The notes: a model not told the origin generated them from the sequence alone. 64,000 nucleotides of DNA from Acutalibacter sp. 1XD8-36 (GCF_009917525.1 NZ_QZDU01000003.1:124001-188000), one strand, 5' to 3'; shown: positions 49,169 through 58,453, numbered from the stretch's first letter. Numbers and translations are program-made.

Positions 49169-50008
49169 TTGAAGCTGAAATATTTGGGGACTGCGGCGGC
49201 GGAGGCTGTGCCGGCGCTGTTCTGCGAGTGCGAGGTGTGCGAGCGGGCCAGGGAGCTGGGCGGGCGGAATGTGCGCACCAGGAGCCAGGCGCTTTTGGAT
49301 GGGCGGCTGCTAATTGACTTCCCTGCGGACACCTATCTGCATGTACTGCGGGAGGGCCTGCGGCTTCATGAGATAAACTCCTGCATTGTGACCCACTGCC
49401 ACTCGGACCATATATACCCCGGGGACCTCTGGTGCCTGATAAGCTATGCCGGACGGCGCAGGGAAAAGAGGGCCTTCCATCTCTATGGCACCGGGGCGGT
49501 GCTGGAGATGGTGCGGGCCCAGTGTGAGGATATTGAGCAGATAATCCGGGAGGGCGGGCTCTGCCTCCATGAAATCAGGCCATTTGAGCCCTTTGAGGTG
49601 GAGGGCTACAGGGTCACGGCCCTGAAGGCCGACCACGGCGCGCCGGAGTCGGTGGTGTATGCCGTGGAGGGGCCCGGGGGAAAGGCCATGCTCTATGCCC
49701 ACGACACCGGGCTGCTCCAGGAGGAGAGCATGGAGTACCTGCGTGGGAGCGGGCTGCGCTTTGGGCTGGTCTCCTATGACTGCACAAACGGCCTGCTGGA
49801 GCACGGCGAGCGCAACCATATGGGGATAAACGGCGACGTGCGTTTCAGGGAGCTGCTGGAGAAGGCCGGTGTGCTGGCTGAGGGCTGTGTGCATGTGGCA
49901 AACCATTTCTCCCATAATGGCGGCGGGGCCGGGTATGACGAGATGGTCCCGGCTGCCGGTGAGAGGGGCTTTTTAACCTCCTATGACGGCATGGAAGTTG
50001 AGTTTTAA
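49169..50008 (+). CDS. MBL-fold metal-dependent hydrolase (PhnP-like)
   Basis: A 279-residue protein with THCHSDHIYPGD (zinc motif HxHxDH), ADHGAPESVVYAV and YAHDTG. An N-terminal FCECEVCERARELG with closely spaced cysteines resembles the extra zinc site of PhnP-type phosphodiesterases, though no phosphonate genes are present. The TTG start has GAGGCG upstream. It lies 28 bases before the alpha-xylosidase gene, so it is probably cotranscribed, but a shared pathway is not evident. Confidence 0.85.
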   Translation: MKLKYLGTAAAEAVPALFCECEVCERARELGGRNVRTRSQALLDGRLLIDFPADTYLHVLREGLRLHEINSCIVTHCHSDHIYPGDLWCLISYAGRRREKRAFHLYGTGAVLEMVRAQCEDIEQIIREGGLCLHEIRPFEPFEVEGYRVTALKADHGAPESVVYAVEGPGGKAMLYAHDTGLLQEESMEYLRGSGLRFGLVSYDCTNGLLEHGERNHMGINGDVRFRELLEKAGVLAEGCVHVANHFSHNGGGAGYDEMVPAAGERGFLTSYDGMEVEF

Positions 50009-50036
50009 GTGAAACTATAATAAAAGGAGCGGGTGT

Positions 50037-52301
50037 ATGAAATTTACAAGAGGCTACTGGCTGAACAAGCCCGGCGTTGAAAATTTTGACTGCGTACAGA
50101 TTCGGGAAATCCGGGTGGAAAATGGGAAGGTCTACCTTTACAGCGTGCCCTATCCCCAGGACGAGCGGGGCATGGGGGGGCCTGTGCTGGAGATGGACAT
50201 AAGCTCCCCTAGGCGGGACATTATCAGGACGGAGGCCTGGCACTTTAAGGGGAGCGCAAAGAAGGCGCCGGAATTTGAGCTCGAGACGGAAGACTGCCCC
50301 CTGGAGACGGAGAAATTTGAGGGGGGGATTACCCTTAGGAGCGGCGATACCAGCCTGAGGATAACCTGCCGTCCCGCAAGCTTTACATATTATTATAAGG
50401 GCAAAAAGCTGACAAATGTTGGCGATAAGTTTGGGCACAGCATGATAAGCTATATGCAGACCCCTGAGGGGCCGTTCATGCGGGCCCAGCTGGATTTGGA
50501 CATTGGGGAGAAGGTGTACGGCCTGGGGGAGCGGTTCACACCTTTTGTCAGGAATGGACAGGTTGTCGACCTGTGGCAAGAGGACGGCGGCACCTGCTCG
50601 GAGATTTCCTACAAGAATATCCCCTTCTATCTAACCAATAGGGGGTACGGTGTTTTTGTCAATTCCAGCGGGCCGGTGAGCTATGAGATATGCTCTGAGG
50701 TGGTGACCCGGGCGCAGTTCTCGGTGCCGGGGGAGAAGCTGGACTTTATGGTAATTGGCGGCGGGGAGCCAAAAGAGGTACTGCATAATTATACGGCACT
50801 CACCGGGCGTCCGGCGCTGCCCCCTGCCTGGACCTTTGGACTGTGGCTCTCCACCTCATTTACCACAAACTATGACGAGGATACTGTCAATGAGTTTGTA
50901 AACGGCATGGCTGAGAGGGATATCCCTCTGGAGGTCTTCCACTTTGACTGCTACTGGATGGCTGAAAATGAGTGGTGCAATTTCACCTTTGACCCCAAAA
51001 TGTTTAAGGACGCCCCGGGAATGCTGAAGCGCCTGAAGGAGCGCGGACTGCGCATATGCGTGTGGATAAACTCCTATATCGGGCAAAAATCTCCCCTTTT
51101 CCGGGAGGCAATGGAGCTGGGCTACCTGCTGAAGCGCCCGAACGGGGATGTCTGGCAGTGGGATTTGTGGCAGGCTGGCATGGGCCTAGTGGACTTCACC
51201 AACCCTGGAGCCTGGAAGTGGTACCAGGATAAGCTGCGCGGGCTGCTGGATATGGGGGTGGACTGCTTTAAGACAGATTTCGGCGAGAGGATACCCACGG
51301 ACTGCGTTTATTATGACGGCAGCGACCCTGAGCTTATGCATAATTATTACACGTATCTGTATAATAAATGCGTTTTTGAGCTGCTGGAGGAGTATAAGGG
51401 CAGGGACGAGGCCTGCCTGTTTGCCCGCAGCGCCACCGCCGGCGGTCAGAAATTCCCGGTGCACTGGGGGGGCGACTGCTCCTCAAACTACCTGTCTATG
51501 AGCGAATCCCTGAGGGCGGGGCTCTCACTGACCTGCTCGGGGTTTGGCTTCTGGAGCCACGATATCAGCGGGTTTGAGGGCACCGCGCCCGCGGATGTGT
51601 ATAAGCGCTGGGCGGCCTTCGGGCTGCTCTCCACCCACTCGCGGCTGCACGGCTCCAACTCCTACCGTGTGCCCTGGCTGTTTGACGAGGAGTCGGTGGA
51701 CGTGGTGCGGAAGTTTACCAAGCTGAAGTGCTCCCTCATGCCTTATCTGTACTCAAAGGCGGTGGAGGCCCATAGGACCGGCGTGCCGATGATGAGGGCA
51801 ATGGTGCTGGAGTTCCCGCAAGATATTGCGTGTGGTGACTTGGACAGGCAGTATATGCTGGGTGAGAGCCTGCTGGTAGCGCCGGTGTTTACCAAGGAAG
51901 GTGATGTGGATTATTACCTGCCGGAGGGCCGGTGGACAAACCTGCTTAGCGGGGAGGTTGTGACCGGCGGGCGCTGGGTGCATGAGGTGCACGACTTCAT
52001 GAGCCTGCCGCTGATGGTGCGGGAGAACACAATCCTGCCGGTGGGGGCGCTGGATTCCACTGTGGAATATGACTATTCCAAGGGCCTGACGCTGCATGTT
52101 TTTGAGCTTAATGACGAGGCGCAGTGTGAGGTAGTGGACATGAACGGTGAGAAATTCCTGACAGTTACTGCTAAGAATGTGGCAGGGAAAGTCAGCTTCC
52201 ACTTTGAGGGACAGGCTGAGGGACTGAAGATTGTCCTGCACGGTGCCGATGGTGAGAGAGTAGTTGAGGTAAGTACGGATTTACAGGATTTGACAGTTTG
52301 A
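50037..52301 (+). CDS. GH31 alpha-xylosidase (YicI type)
   Basis: A 754-residue glycoside hydrolase of family 31. The nucleophile motif is CFKTDFGERIP with Asp414; GLGERFTPFVRNGQ near the N terminus, FHFDCYWM and a C-terminal FGFWSHDISGFEG fit the family, and the KTDFGE form is that of YicI-like alpha-xylosidases rather than the WxDMNE of alpha-glucosidases. No signal peptide, so it acts in the cytosol on imported xylo-oligosaccharides such as isoprimeverose. No sugar transporter is adjacent. Terminator at 52310-52338. Confidence 0.92.
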   Translation: MKFTRGYWLNKPGVENFDCVQIREIRVENGKVYLYSVPYPQDERGMGGPVLEMDISSPRRDIIRTEAWHFKGSAKKAPEFELETEDCPLETEKFEGGITLRSGDTSLRITCRPASFTYYYKGKKLTNVGDKFGHSMISYMQTPEGPFMRAQLDLDIGEKVYGLGERFTPFVRNGQVVDLWQEDGGTCSEISYKNIPFYLTNRGYGVFVNSSGPVSYEICSEVVTRAQFSVPGEKLDFMVIGGGEPKEVLHNYTALTGRPALPPAWTFGLWLSTSFTTNYDEDTVNEFVNGMAERDIPLEVFHFDCYWMAENEWCNFTFDPKMFKDAPGMLKRLKERGLRICVWINSYIGQKSPLFREAMELGYLLKRPNGDVWQWDLWQAGMGLVDFTNPGAWKWYQDKLRGLLDMGVDCFKTDFGERIPTDCVYYDGSDPELMHNYYTYLYNKCVFELLEEYKGRDEACLFARSATAGGQKFPVHWGGDCSSNYLSMSESLRAGLSLTCSGFGFWSHDISGFEGTAPADVYKRWAAFGLLSTHSRLHGSNSYRVPWLFDEESVDVVRKFTKLKCSLMPYLYSKAVEAHRTGVPMMRAMVLEFPQDIACGDLDRQYMLGESLLVAPVFTKEGDVDYYLPEGRWTNLLSGEVVTGGRWVHEVHDFMSLPLMVRENTILPVGALDSTVEYDYSKGLTLHVFELNDEAQCEVVDMNGEKFLTVTAKNVAGKVSFHFEGQAEGLKIVLHGADGERVVEVSTDLQDLTV

Positions 52302-52309
52302 TAAATAAG

Positions 52310-52338
52310 AGTCCTGCGGGGATGCACCTCGCAGGACT
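52310..52338. terminator. Convergent terminator after GH31
   Basis: AGTCCTGCG pairs with CGCAGGACT, followed by TTTATTTTTTT; it also lies just after the minus-strand decarboxylase gene. Confidence 0.85.
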
Positions 52339-52339
52339 T

Positions 52340-53686
52340 TTATTTTTTTAGCACGGATATGGTCTCGACACAATAGTAACGGTAAATTTCTACTGTGTTT
52401 TCTGTCAAAACCTCACCGGGTACGGCGGGAGCTACGGCAGGCGGACAGCTCACTGAGAGGCCCGCCAGGGTGCGTCCTACGGAGTCGGTGATTGACAGCT
52501 TTTCACTGGGGGAGAAGAGCGCTTGACGAAGGGTCAGGAGTTGCTGGGGAGGCTGGAGGGCTGGGAGCCGGTGAGGCAGCGGCGGGCGCAGGGGGAGATT
52601 GATGATGGCCGATTCCAGCTGGTGGAGGGCCTCCGGCGGGGTCTCGGGGGTGGGCATGAGCACCAGGTAGTCGGGGTCGGCGTACTCGGGGTGGATACCC
52701 TCTGACTGTAGGAGGTCGGCAAGCTCCGGGCCGGTATAGCCGCTGGAATGGGTAGAGATTGTCAGCTTTATGGGCTCGTCTCCGGCGAACTGCCAGTTTT
52801 TTTGTGAGAGATTTGACTTTAAAGCTGTCAAATACTGAATGGTGTCAGCCAGTTTTTGTGGGTAATTCTTGTCAAGATATAAGTTACATAAATCTAATGA
52901 CTGGAGTATCAGATATGAGGGGCTGGTAGAGCCGAACATTGACATGGCATGACAGGCATTGCTGGCATAGATTGACGGTGAATTGTGTGAAATATGTAGG
53001 TACGCACCCCCCGTGAGGACAGGGAGGGTCTTGTGCGCGCTGTCACAGCAGAGGTCCGCGCCAAGGTCCAGGGGGTGGAGGGAGGGGCTGAGGAAGCGCA
53101 GATAGGCTCCGTGGGCGTTGTCAACAAGGAGGGGTACATGGTGGCGGTGTGACACCTCGGCCAGGGATTTGATGTCGGCTGTGTTGCCCAGGTAGTCGGG
53201 GCTGGTGAGGTAGACGGCGGCTGCGCTGGGGTGCCGGGTGAGCATATCATCAAGATATGATGGGGGTATATCACACCGGCACAAGCTGTAGCGGTCATTC
53301 TGTGGGTAGAGCCAGCAGACATCCAAATCCAGGAGCGCGGCGGCGGTGAGGAAGGCCTTGTGTGCGTTGCGCCCGGCCAGAATCAGCGGGCGGGCGGCGG
53401 GGCCTTCGGCGCGGGCCAGGAGGGTCAGATAGAGCATGGCGCGTATGCACTGGGAGGAGCCTCCGGTGGAGTAGAGGGTGGCGGCTGAGCCAAAGAGCCT
53501 GGCAGCATTTGACTGGCTTTCCCGGATAATGCCCTGGGGGCCGTACAGGTTGTCGGCGCCGCCTATCTCGGTGATGTCCCAGGGCTCGCAGCCCAGGAAA
53601 CTTATCCCCTTATGCCCCGGCATGTGGAGGCGGGAGGGGCTTGAGCCGGCATAAAACCTGACAAAATCATGGATTGGCGTGGTCAT
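52340..53686 (-). CDS. Orn/Lys/Arg decarboxylase-type PLP enzyme
   Basis: A 448-residue fold-type I PLP enzyme. LHMPGHKG near residue 22, the cofactor-lysine motif SAHKTLPVLTGGAYLHIS and the VDNAHGAYLRF strand match the short amino acid decarboxylases of Bacillota (YaaO-like). A shorter C-terminal domain than in the large E. coli enzymes is also typical. Likely reaction: decarboxylation of lysine, ornithine or arginine to a polyamine precursor. The ATG at 53686 overlaps the scfB stop (ATGA), so the two genes are translationally coupled. Confidence 0.88.
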   Translation of the reverse strand: MTTPIHDFVRFYAGSSPSRLHMPGHKGISFLGCEPWDITEIGGADNLYGPQGIIRESQSNAARLFGSAATLYSTGGSSQCIRAMLYLTLLARAEGPAARPLILAGRNAHKAFLTAAALLDLDVCWLYPQNDRYSLCRCDIPPSYLDDMLTRHPSAAAVYLTSPDYLGNTADIKSLAEVSHRHHVPLLVDNAHGAYLRFLSPSLHPLDLGADLCCDSAHKTLPVLTGGAYLHISHNSPSIYASNACHAMSMFGSTSPSYLILQSLDLCNLYLDKNYPQKLADTIQYLTALKSNLSQKNWQFAGDEPIKLTISTHSSGYTGPELADLLQSEGIHPEYADPDYLVLMPTPETPPEALHQLESAIINLPLRPPLPHRLPALQPPQQLLTLRQALFSPSEKLSITDSVGRTLAGLSVSCPPAVAPAVPGEVLTENTVEIYRYYCVETISVLKK

Positions 53687-55068
53687 GAGTTCTGAGGCTC
53701 GGCTTCCGCGGCCTTGAGCATAATGGCACACTCCATGCGCTTGCGGAACAGCTCGCAGCCGGCCTCGTAAATGCCGCTGATACTTCCGGTGGCGTGGTAG
53801 GCGTTGGCGGCGCAGCCCCCTGAGCAGTAGAGCTTGGCCCAGCAGTCGGCGCAGTCCGGGCGGGAGTAGACGTTGCAGGCCCGGAACTCCTCTTGGATGG
53901 CAGGGTTTGTCACACCGTCAAAGACATTCCCCAGCTTATATTTTTCATCACCTACAAACTGGTGGCAGGGGTACAAATCCCCCCAGGGGGTGACAGCCAT
54001 GTACTCAGTGCCGGAGCCGCAGCCGGAAATCCGCTTATATATACATGGGCCGCCCTCCAAATCAATCATATAGTGGTAGAAGGTGAAGGGCTTGCCGGAT
54101 TTCCTGCGCTGGAGCATTAGCTCTGCAAGCTTCTCGTACTGCTCCATGACAATTTTCCTGTCAGAGTCTGTCAGTGCCGAGGGGTCGTCCGGGGCGCAGA
54201 CCACCGGCTCCATGCTGAGCTCGGTGAAGCCCAGGTCCAGCATGGCCTTGATGTCCTCCAGGAAATCGGGGTTATGGTGGGTGAAGGTGCCGCGCATATA
54301 GTACTGCTTACCATTTCTGCTTTTGACAAGCTTCTGGAACTTGGGGACAATGGCGTCGAAGCTCCCCCGGCCCTGGTAGTCTACCCGGAAACGGTCATTT
54401 ACTTCCTTCCTGCCGTCCAGACTGAGGACAACATTTGACATCTCTTTATTACAAAAATCAATCACATCATCGTCGATAAGCATGCCGTTGGTGGTGAGGG
54501 TGAAGCGGAAATTCTTGCCGGCATTTCCCTCAACGGAGCGTGCATATTTGACAAGCTCCTTCACCACCTGCCAGTTCATCAGGGGCTCGCCGCCGAAGAA
54601 ATCCACCTCCAGGTTCCTGCGGCTACCGGAGTTTTCAATGAGAAAGTCCAGGGCGCGCCTGCCCACCTCATAGCTCATAAGGGCCCGCTCCCCGTGGAAA
54701 TTCCCTTGGCTTGCGAAGCAGTAGGAGCAGTTGAGGTTGCATGTGTGGGCCACGTGGAGGCAGAGGGCCTTAATAACGCTGCCGCTGCGGGCCTTGAAGT
54801 CCCCGGCCATAGGCTCAAAGCTGTCGAGGGTGAAGAGCTTCCCGGCCTGCTCCAGAGCTGAAATCTGGTCTAAGCATGACAGTATTTCAGGCTCCGTGAG
54901 CTCCTCTCTATGGCTGTATTTGTCAAGGATTATTGAGACTATCTCCTCCCGGGGGAGCTCTTTATACATTGCAATCATGTCATAAGCTGCCTCGTCCACC
55001 ACGTGGACAGAGCCTGAGCAGGTGTCCAGAACTATGTTATAGCCGCCGAGCTTGTATTGGTGTACCAT
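53683..55068 (-). CDS. scfB: SCIFF peptide maturase, radical SAM/SPASM enzyme
   Basis: A 461-residue enzyme. The first 95 residues form a PqqD-like peptide-binding region; the radical SAM motif CNLNCSYC has Cys110, Cys114 and Cys117; FFGGEPLMNW and LTTNGMLI follow. The C-terminal SPASM part holds two more cluster sites (CGSGTEYMAVTPWGDLYPCHQF; CNVYSRPDCADCWAKLYCSGGC). The family makes thioether bonds between Cys and Thr/other residues in the small Cys-rich SCIFF peptide. The precursor gene lies just upstream across a leaky-type terminator. Confidence 0.95.
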   Translation of the reverse strand: MVHQYKLGGYNIVLDTCSGSVHVVDEAAYDMIAMYKELPREEIVSIILDKYSHREELTEPEILSCLDQISALEQAGKLFTLDSFEPMAGDFKARSGSVIKALCLHVAHTCNLNCSYCFASQGNFHGERALMSYEVGRRALDFLIENSGSRRNLEVDFFGGEPLMNWQVVKELVKYARSVEGNAGKNFRFTLTTNGMLIDDDVIDFCNKEMSNVVLSLDGRKEVNDRFRVDYQGRGSFDAIVPKFQKLVKSRNGKQYYMRGTFTHHNPDFLEDIKAMLDLGFTELSMEPVVCAPDDPSALTDSDRKIVMEQYEKLAELMLQRRKSGKPFTFYHYMIDLEGGPCIYKRISGCGSGTEYMAVTPWGDLYPCHQFVGDEKYKLGNVFDGVTNPAIQEEFRACNVYSRPDCADCWAKLYCSGGCAANAYHATGSISGIYEAGCELFRKRMECAIMLKAAEAEPQNS

Positions 55069-55097
55069 GGGTCAGTCCTCCCTAAAATATGTCAGCA

Positions 55098-55127
55098 TAA
55101 AAAAGTGCCGCCGGGTTAGGGCGGCAC
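55098..55127 (-). terminator. Terminator between scfA and scfB
   Basis: On the minus strand GTGCCGCC pairs with GGCGGCAC around a 7-base loop, followed by TTTTTTATG. It probably keeps scfB expression below that of the scfA peptide. Confidence 0.8.
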
Positions 55128-55144
55128 CGAAACCTGAGGGGCGG

Positions 55145-55294
55145 TTACTCCTCGGTTTTGTTTTCACACTCCTGGTTTGCAATCCCGCAGCTGGTCTTGC
55201 AGGCGGACTGGCAGGAGGTCTGGCACTCGCCGCAGCCACCGTTCTTGGCGCTCTCGCAGAGGTCGCGGGTGTTCAGGGTCTTGATTAAATCCAT
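55145..55294 (-). CDS. scfA: SCIFF peptide precursor (six-cysteines-in-forty-five type)
   Basis: A 49-residue peptide: an N-terminal IKTLNTRDL leader, then Cys13 and a core GECQTSCQSACKTSCGIANQEC with cysteines at 21, 24, 28, 32, 36 and 43. This is the SCIFF pattern (QTSCQSACKTSC is almost invariant), a ribosomally made peptide cross-linked by ScfB and conserved across Clostridia with unknown function. GGAGGG lies 7 bases before the ATG. It has a promoter at 55327-55355. Seven cysteines are present in all, counting Cys13. Confidence 0.96.
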   Translation of the reverse strand: MDLIKTLNTRDLCESAKNGGCGECQTSCQSACKTSCGIANQECENKTEE

Positions 55295-55326
55295 GGGGTT
55301 TCCCTCCGTTCACATGAGTTTTTTAT

Positions 55327-55355
55327 ATTTTAGCACAAGGGCGGGGGGTTGTCAA
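55327..55355 (-). promoter_or_regulatory. Promoter of scfA
   Basis: On the minus strand TTGACA and TAAAAT are separated by 17 bases. The -35 overlaps the stop codon of the small gene upstream. Confidence 0.8.
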
Positions 55356-55501
55356 GAGTCCCGCTTCTGTTCATTGAGCGGCTGCGGCTCATATTCCACA
55401 GCGCCGCTTTCTACCCAGAGCAGAAAATCGGCAAGCTGTCTGTCCTCCAGGCCAAGCTTTCTTAGGCCTTGAATCAATCGGCTCATTTCTTGCATGTTCA
55501 T
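55352..55501 (-). CDS. Small helical protein (49 aa) upstream of scfA
   Basis: A 49-residue frame: MNMQEMSRLIQGLRKLGLEDRQLADFLLWVESG and an acidic, Pro/Gln tail. AAGGAGCG lies 7 bases before the ATG and a strong promoter (55551-55579) precedes it, so expression is likely. The helical segment resembles short regulators or adaptor proteins, but I recognise no family. Its promoter reads toward scfA, so a longer transcript could include both genes. Confidence 0.6.
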   Translation of the reverse strand: MNMQEMSRLIQGLRKLGLEDRQLADFLLWVESGAVEYEPQPLNEQKRDS

Positions 55502-55550
55502 AGTTTACGCTCCTTTTTATCCGGCGGTCTGTGTGTTTGCTTTCATCCAC

Positions 55551-55579
55551 ATTATACATTTTAGTTGAGCAAAAGTCAA
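55551..55579 (-). promoter_or_regulatory. Promoter of the 49-residue helical protein
   Basis: On the minus strand TTGACT and TATAAT are separated by 17 bases. It begins right after the GH3 gene, which has no other terminator in view. Confidence 0.8.
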
Positions 55580-55592
55580 GCTGTTGTGGGCC

Positions 55593-58388
55593 TTACGCCC
55601 CCATCTCCTTCTGCAGCTCCTGGAGGGTCTTCACCAGCTCCAGCGTTACGGACTTCAGCTCAAGGCCGGTCTGGGCGGCGAAGAAGCGCAGGTAGAAGTT
55701 GCCGGAGAAGCCCATCACGTTGAATTCGGCGGTCTCCCAGTCCCGCTGGGCCCCGGTGAGGGTGGCGGTGCCAAGGAGGTTCCGGTCCTGGAAGACGGAG
55801 AGGGGCAGCTGGGACACGTCGTTGCTATCGGTGGAGCGCAGGGTCAGGGTCAGCTTATACAGCCCCTGCTCCTTTATAGACACGCCGAATCTTGTGTTAT
55901 CACCCTTCTCAAGGCCGATAAGTGAGATGTCGAAGTCAATGCGGTTGTCGCCGCCCGCCTCAACGTAGAACATCTCGGCGCTGTCCCCGTCGTCCAGGGA
56001 GGGGGCTTCCGAGAGGGCCCGGTCAAGCTCGGTCTCTATGCCCCGGAGCCGCTGGAGGGCCGGGGACTGGAGGAGGAAGTTGCAGATATTCCCGGCGGAG
56101 CGCAGGTACTCCCAGCGGTCCACGGTGCCCTTTTCGAGGCCCTCGGCGGAGTTGTCGTGCATGGCGTTTGACGCGGAGTCCGGCACCACCATGAACAGGT
56201 CGTTCTGTGCCCGGACCATTGCGGCGGTGTTGGTACGCTCGCCCTCCTGGCCCTCGTCGTTGGACTTGGCCCACCAGTCGGTCATGACCATGCCGGTATA
56301 GCCCCACTGGCCGTGAAGTATGGTGGTGAGCAGGTCGTAGTTGCTGGCGGACCAGAGGCCGTTTACCGGGTTATAGCTCGTCATGATGGAGCGGGCGGCC
56401 CCGGCCTTTACGGCTATCTCGAAGGGGCGCAGGTAGATTTCCCGCAGGGCCCGCTCGGATATTACAGCCTCCACGTCGTGCCGGTGGAACTCCTGGCTGT
56501 TGCAGGCGAAATGCTTGATGGTGCCGGTTACGCCGTACTTGTGCATTGCGTTGAGCTGGGAGGCAGCCATCCGGCCTGTGAGCATGGGGTCCTCTGAGAA
56601 ATATTCGAAATTCCTGCCGTTAAGGGGGTGGCGGTGGATATTTATGCCGGGGCCCAGAAGGGTGTCTACCTTATTCTTACGAAGCTCCAGCCCTTCGTAC
56701 TCGTAGAGCTCGCTTACAAGCTCAGGGTCGAAGGTGCAGGCCTGGCAGGTGCCGTTGGGCATGGCGAAGGCGTGGGTGCCGCAGTCCATGCGTATACCGC
56801 TGGGGCCGTCGGCGCAGCAGCCGGTGGGTATGCCGAAGTCCAGCAGGCGCTTTGTGACCCCGCCGAAGGCTCCAGCCGTGCCGGGGGTGACCTTGGGGGA
56901 GCACATGCCCTCGCCACGGACTATGCAGCAGAGGTCATCGTCGGTGAGCTGGCTGAGGAACTGGTCCATAGTCACCTTGCCGTCGGATACGTCCGAGAGC
57001 TTATAGCCCTTATCTCCGGTGCAGCTCTCTGACTTTATGAGCTTCTCATTGCGCCTGTCCATGGGGTTCACGGTCCTCAGGGGTGCGGGCTCGTAGGCTT
57101 TACTATAGATACCGTCTTGGGGCGTGCCGGGGCGCAGGCGGTCGAAGGGGGTAACAGGGGCGCAGGCCTCCTCAAGCTGCTCTACTACAGTTTCATCTAA
57201 GGTGACTGAGCCAACCTTCTCCGCCGAGCGCACGTCGGTGCCTATATAGAAGGTATACTCGCCGCCCTCAAGCACCCAGGCGGACTTGTGCCCGGTAACG
57301 CCGGAGTCGTCGTAGCTGGCAAGGGCGCTGGGCGTGAAGAAGAGGCTGAAGCCCTGCTGCTCGCCGGGGGCCAGCTCACGGGTCTTGGCAAAGTGGCAGA
57401 GGGAGCGGGCGGGCTGGCCCAGCTTACCCTGGGGGGCCTCGCAGTAGACCTGCACCACCTCCCGTCCCGGGCGGGAGCCGGTGTTCCCCACCGTGACGCT
57501 GAGCCAGATATTGCCGTCATCGCCCAGGGATACGGATTGGTTTGAGAGCTCGAAAGTGGTGTACGTCAGGCCGAAGCCGAAGGGGTACAGCACCTTGTCC
57601 GGGGCGAAGGTCTCAAAATACCTGTAGCCCACGTACACGTCCTCGGGGTAGAGGTTGCGGCTCTCGCTGCCGAAGTTTCCGGCGGCAGGGTAGTCGCTGA
57701 TGTCCCGGGCGATGGTGTCCGATAGCCTGCCGCCGGGACTCTGTATGCCGGTGAGCACGTCTGCTACGGCAAGGCCGCCCTCCTGACCCCCCTGCCATAC
57801 ATACATGACGGCCCCGGGCTTATACTCCTCCACCCACTTCATGTCCAGGATGCCGCCGGAGTTTATCACCACGGCTACCCGGCGGAAGCTTTCGCATACG
57901 GCCTTCAGCATGTCAAGCTCGGCCTTGGCGGGAAGGTAGCTGCCCTCCACAGCGGAGCTGTCCTTGTCCTCACCGGCGGTGCGGCCCAGGATTACAACAG
58001 CGGCCTCGTTGGCCCGGGCGGCGGCTGAGACGGTCTCGGGGGAGAGGGGCATTTCCTCCTGGTACCAGGGCTCGTTGGCCCAGCCCTGCCCGGGGTCGAA
58101 GGGGTGGTCCTCTATCCAGGACTCATAGACGGACTTGAGCTCCCCGTCCACAGTTACTCTGCCGGAAGCTTCAAGGGCCTCGGTGATGTTCGGCACATGC
58201 CCGGTGTTCACAAGGCCGCCGGAGCCTGTGCCGGACTTATAGTAGTTGAACTGGCTGCGCCCGAAGACAGCTACTTTCGCCCCCTCGGGAAGGGGCAGGG
58301 CCTGGCCCTCGTTGCGAAGGAGCACGCAGCCCTCGGCTACAGTGCGGCGGGCAAGGGCAGAATACGCGCCGGGCTCAAAGGTTTTCAT
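55593..58388 (-). CDS. GH3 beta-glucosidase with permuted domain order
   Basis: A 931-residue glycoside hydrolase family 3 protein with the order C-domain (GCVLLRNEGQALPLPEGAKVAVFG, from residue 20), fibronectin-like domain (about 310-390: GREVVQVYCEAPQGKLGQPARSL), then the catalytic N-type barrel (GFGIPTGCCADGPSGIRMDCG near 530 and nucleophile Asp703 in GMVMTDWW), and a C-terminal beta-sandwich. This is the reverse of the usual order and is known from Ruminococcus-type enzymes. No signal peptide, so it works inside the cell on imported oligosaccharides. Confidence 0.92.
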   Translation of the reverse strand: MKTFEPGAYSALARRTVAEGCVLLRNEGQALPLPEGAKVAVFGRSQFNYYKSGTGSGGLVNTGHVPNITEALEASGRVTVDGELKSVYESWIEDHPFDPGQGWANEPWYQEEMPLSPETVSAAARANEAAVVILGRTAGEDKDSSAVEGSYLPAKAELDMLKAVCESFRRVAVVINSGGILDMKWVEEYKPGAVMYVWQGGQEGGLAVADVLTGIQSPGGRLSDTIARDISDYPAAGNFGSESRNLYPEDVYVGYRYFETFAPDKVLYPFGFGLTYTTFELSNQSVSLGDDGNIWLSVTVGNTGSRPGREVVQVYCEAPQGKLGQPARSLCHFAKTRELAPGEQQGFSLFFTPSALASYDDSGVTGHKSAWVLEGGEYTFYIGTDVRSAEKVGSVTLDETVVEQLEEACAPVTPFDRLRPGTPQDGIYSKAYEPAPLRTVNPMDRRNEKLIKSESCTGDKGYKLSDVSDGKVTMDQFLSQLTDDDLCCIVRGEGMCSPKVTPGTAGAFGGVTKRLLDFGIPTGCCADGPSGIRMDCGTHAFAMPNGTCQACTFDPELVSELYEYEGLELRKNKVDTLLGPGINIHRHPLNGRNFEYFSEDPMLTGRMAASQLNAMHKYGVTGTIKHFACNSQEFHRHDVEAVISERALREIYLRPFEIAVKAGAARSIMTSYNPVNGLWSASNYDLLTTILHGQWGYTGMVMTDWWAKSNDEGQEGERTNTAAMVRAQNDLFMVVPDSASNAMHDNSAEGLEKGTVDRWEYLRSAGNICNFLLQSPALQRLRGIETELDRALSEAPSLDDGDSAEMFYVEAGGDNRIDFDISLIGLEKGDNTRFGVSIKEQGLYKLTLTLRSTDSNDVSQLPLSVFQDRNLLGTATLTGAQRDWETAEFNVMGFSGNFYLRFFAAQTGLELKSVTLELVKTLQELQKEMGA

Positions 58389-58424
58389 AAAATTACCGCC
58401 TTTCTGATTTGAATACTTTAGACT

Positions 58425-58453
58425 ATTATACCAGAGATTTACAGTTTAGGCAA
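58425..58453 (-). promoter_or_regulatory. Promoter of the GH3 gene
   Basis: On the minus strand TTGCCT and TATAAT are separated by 17 bases, 37 bases before the start codon. Confidence 0.75.
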
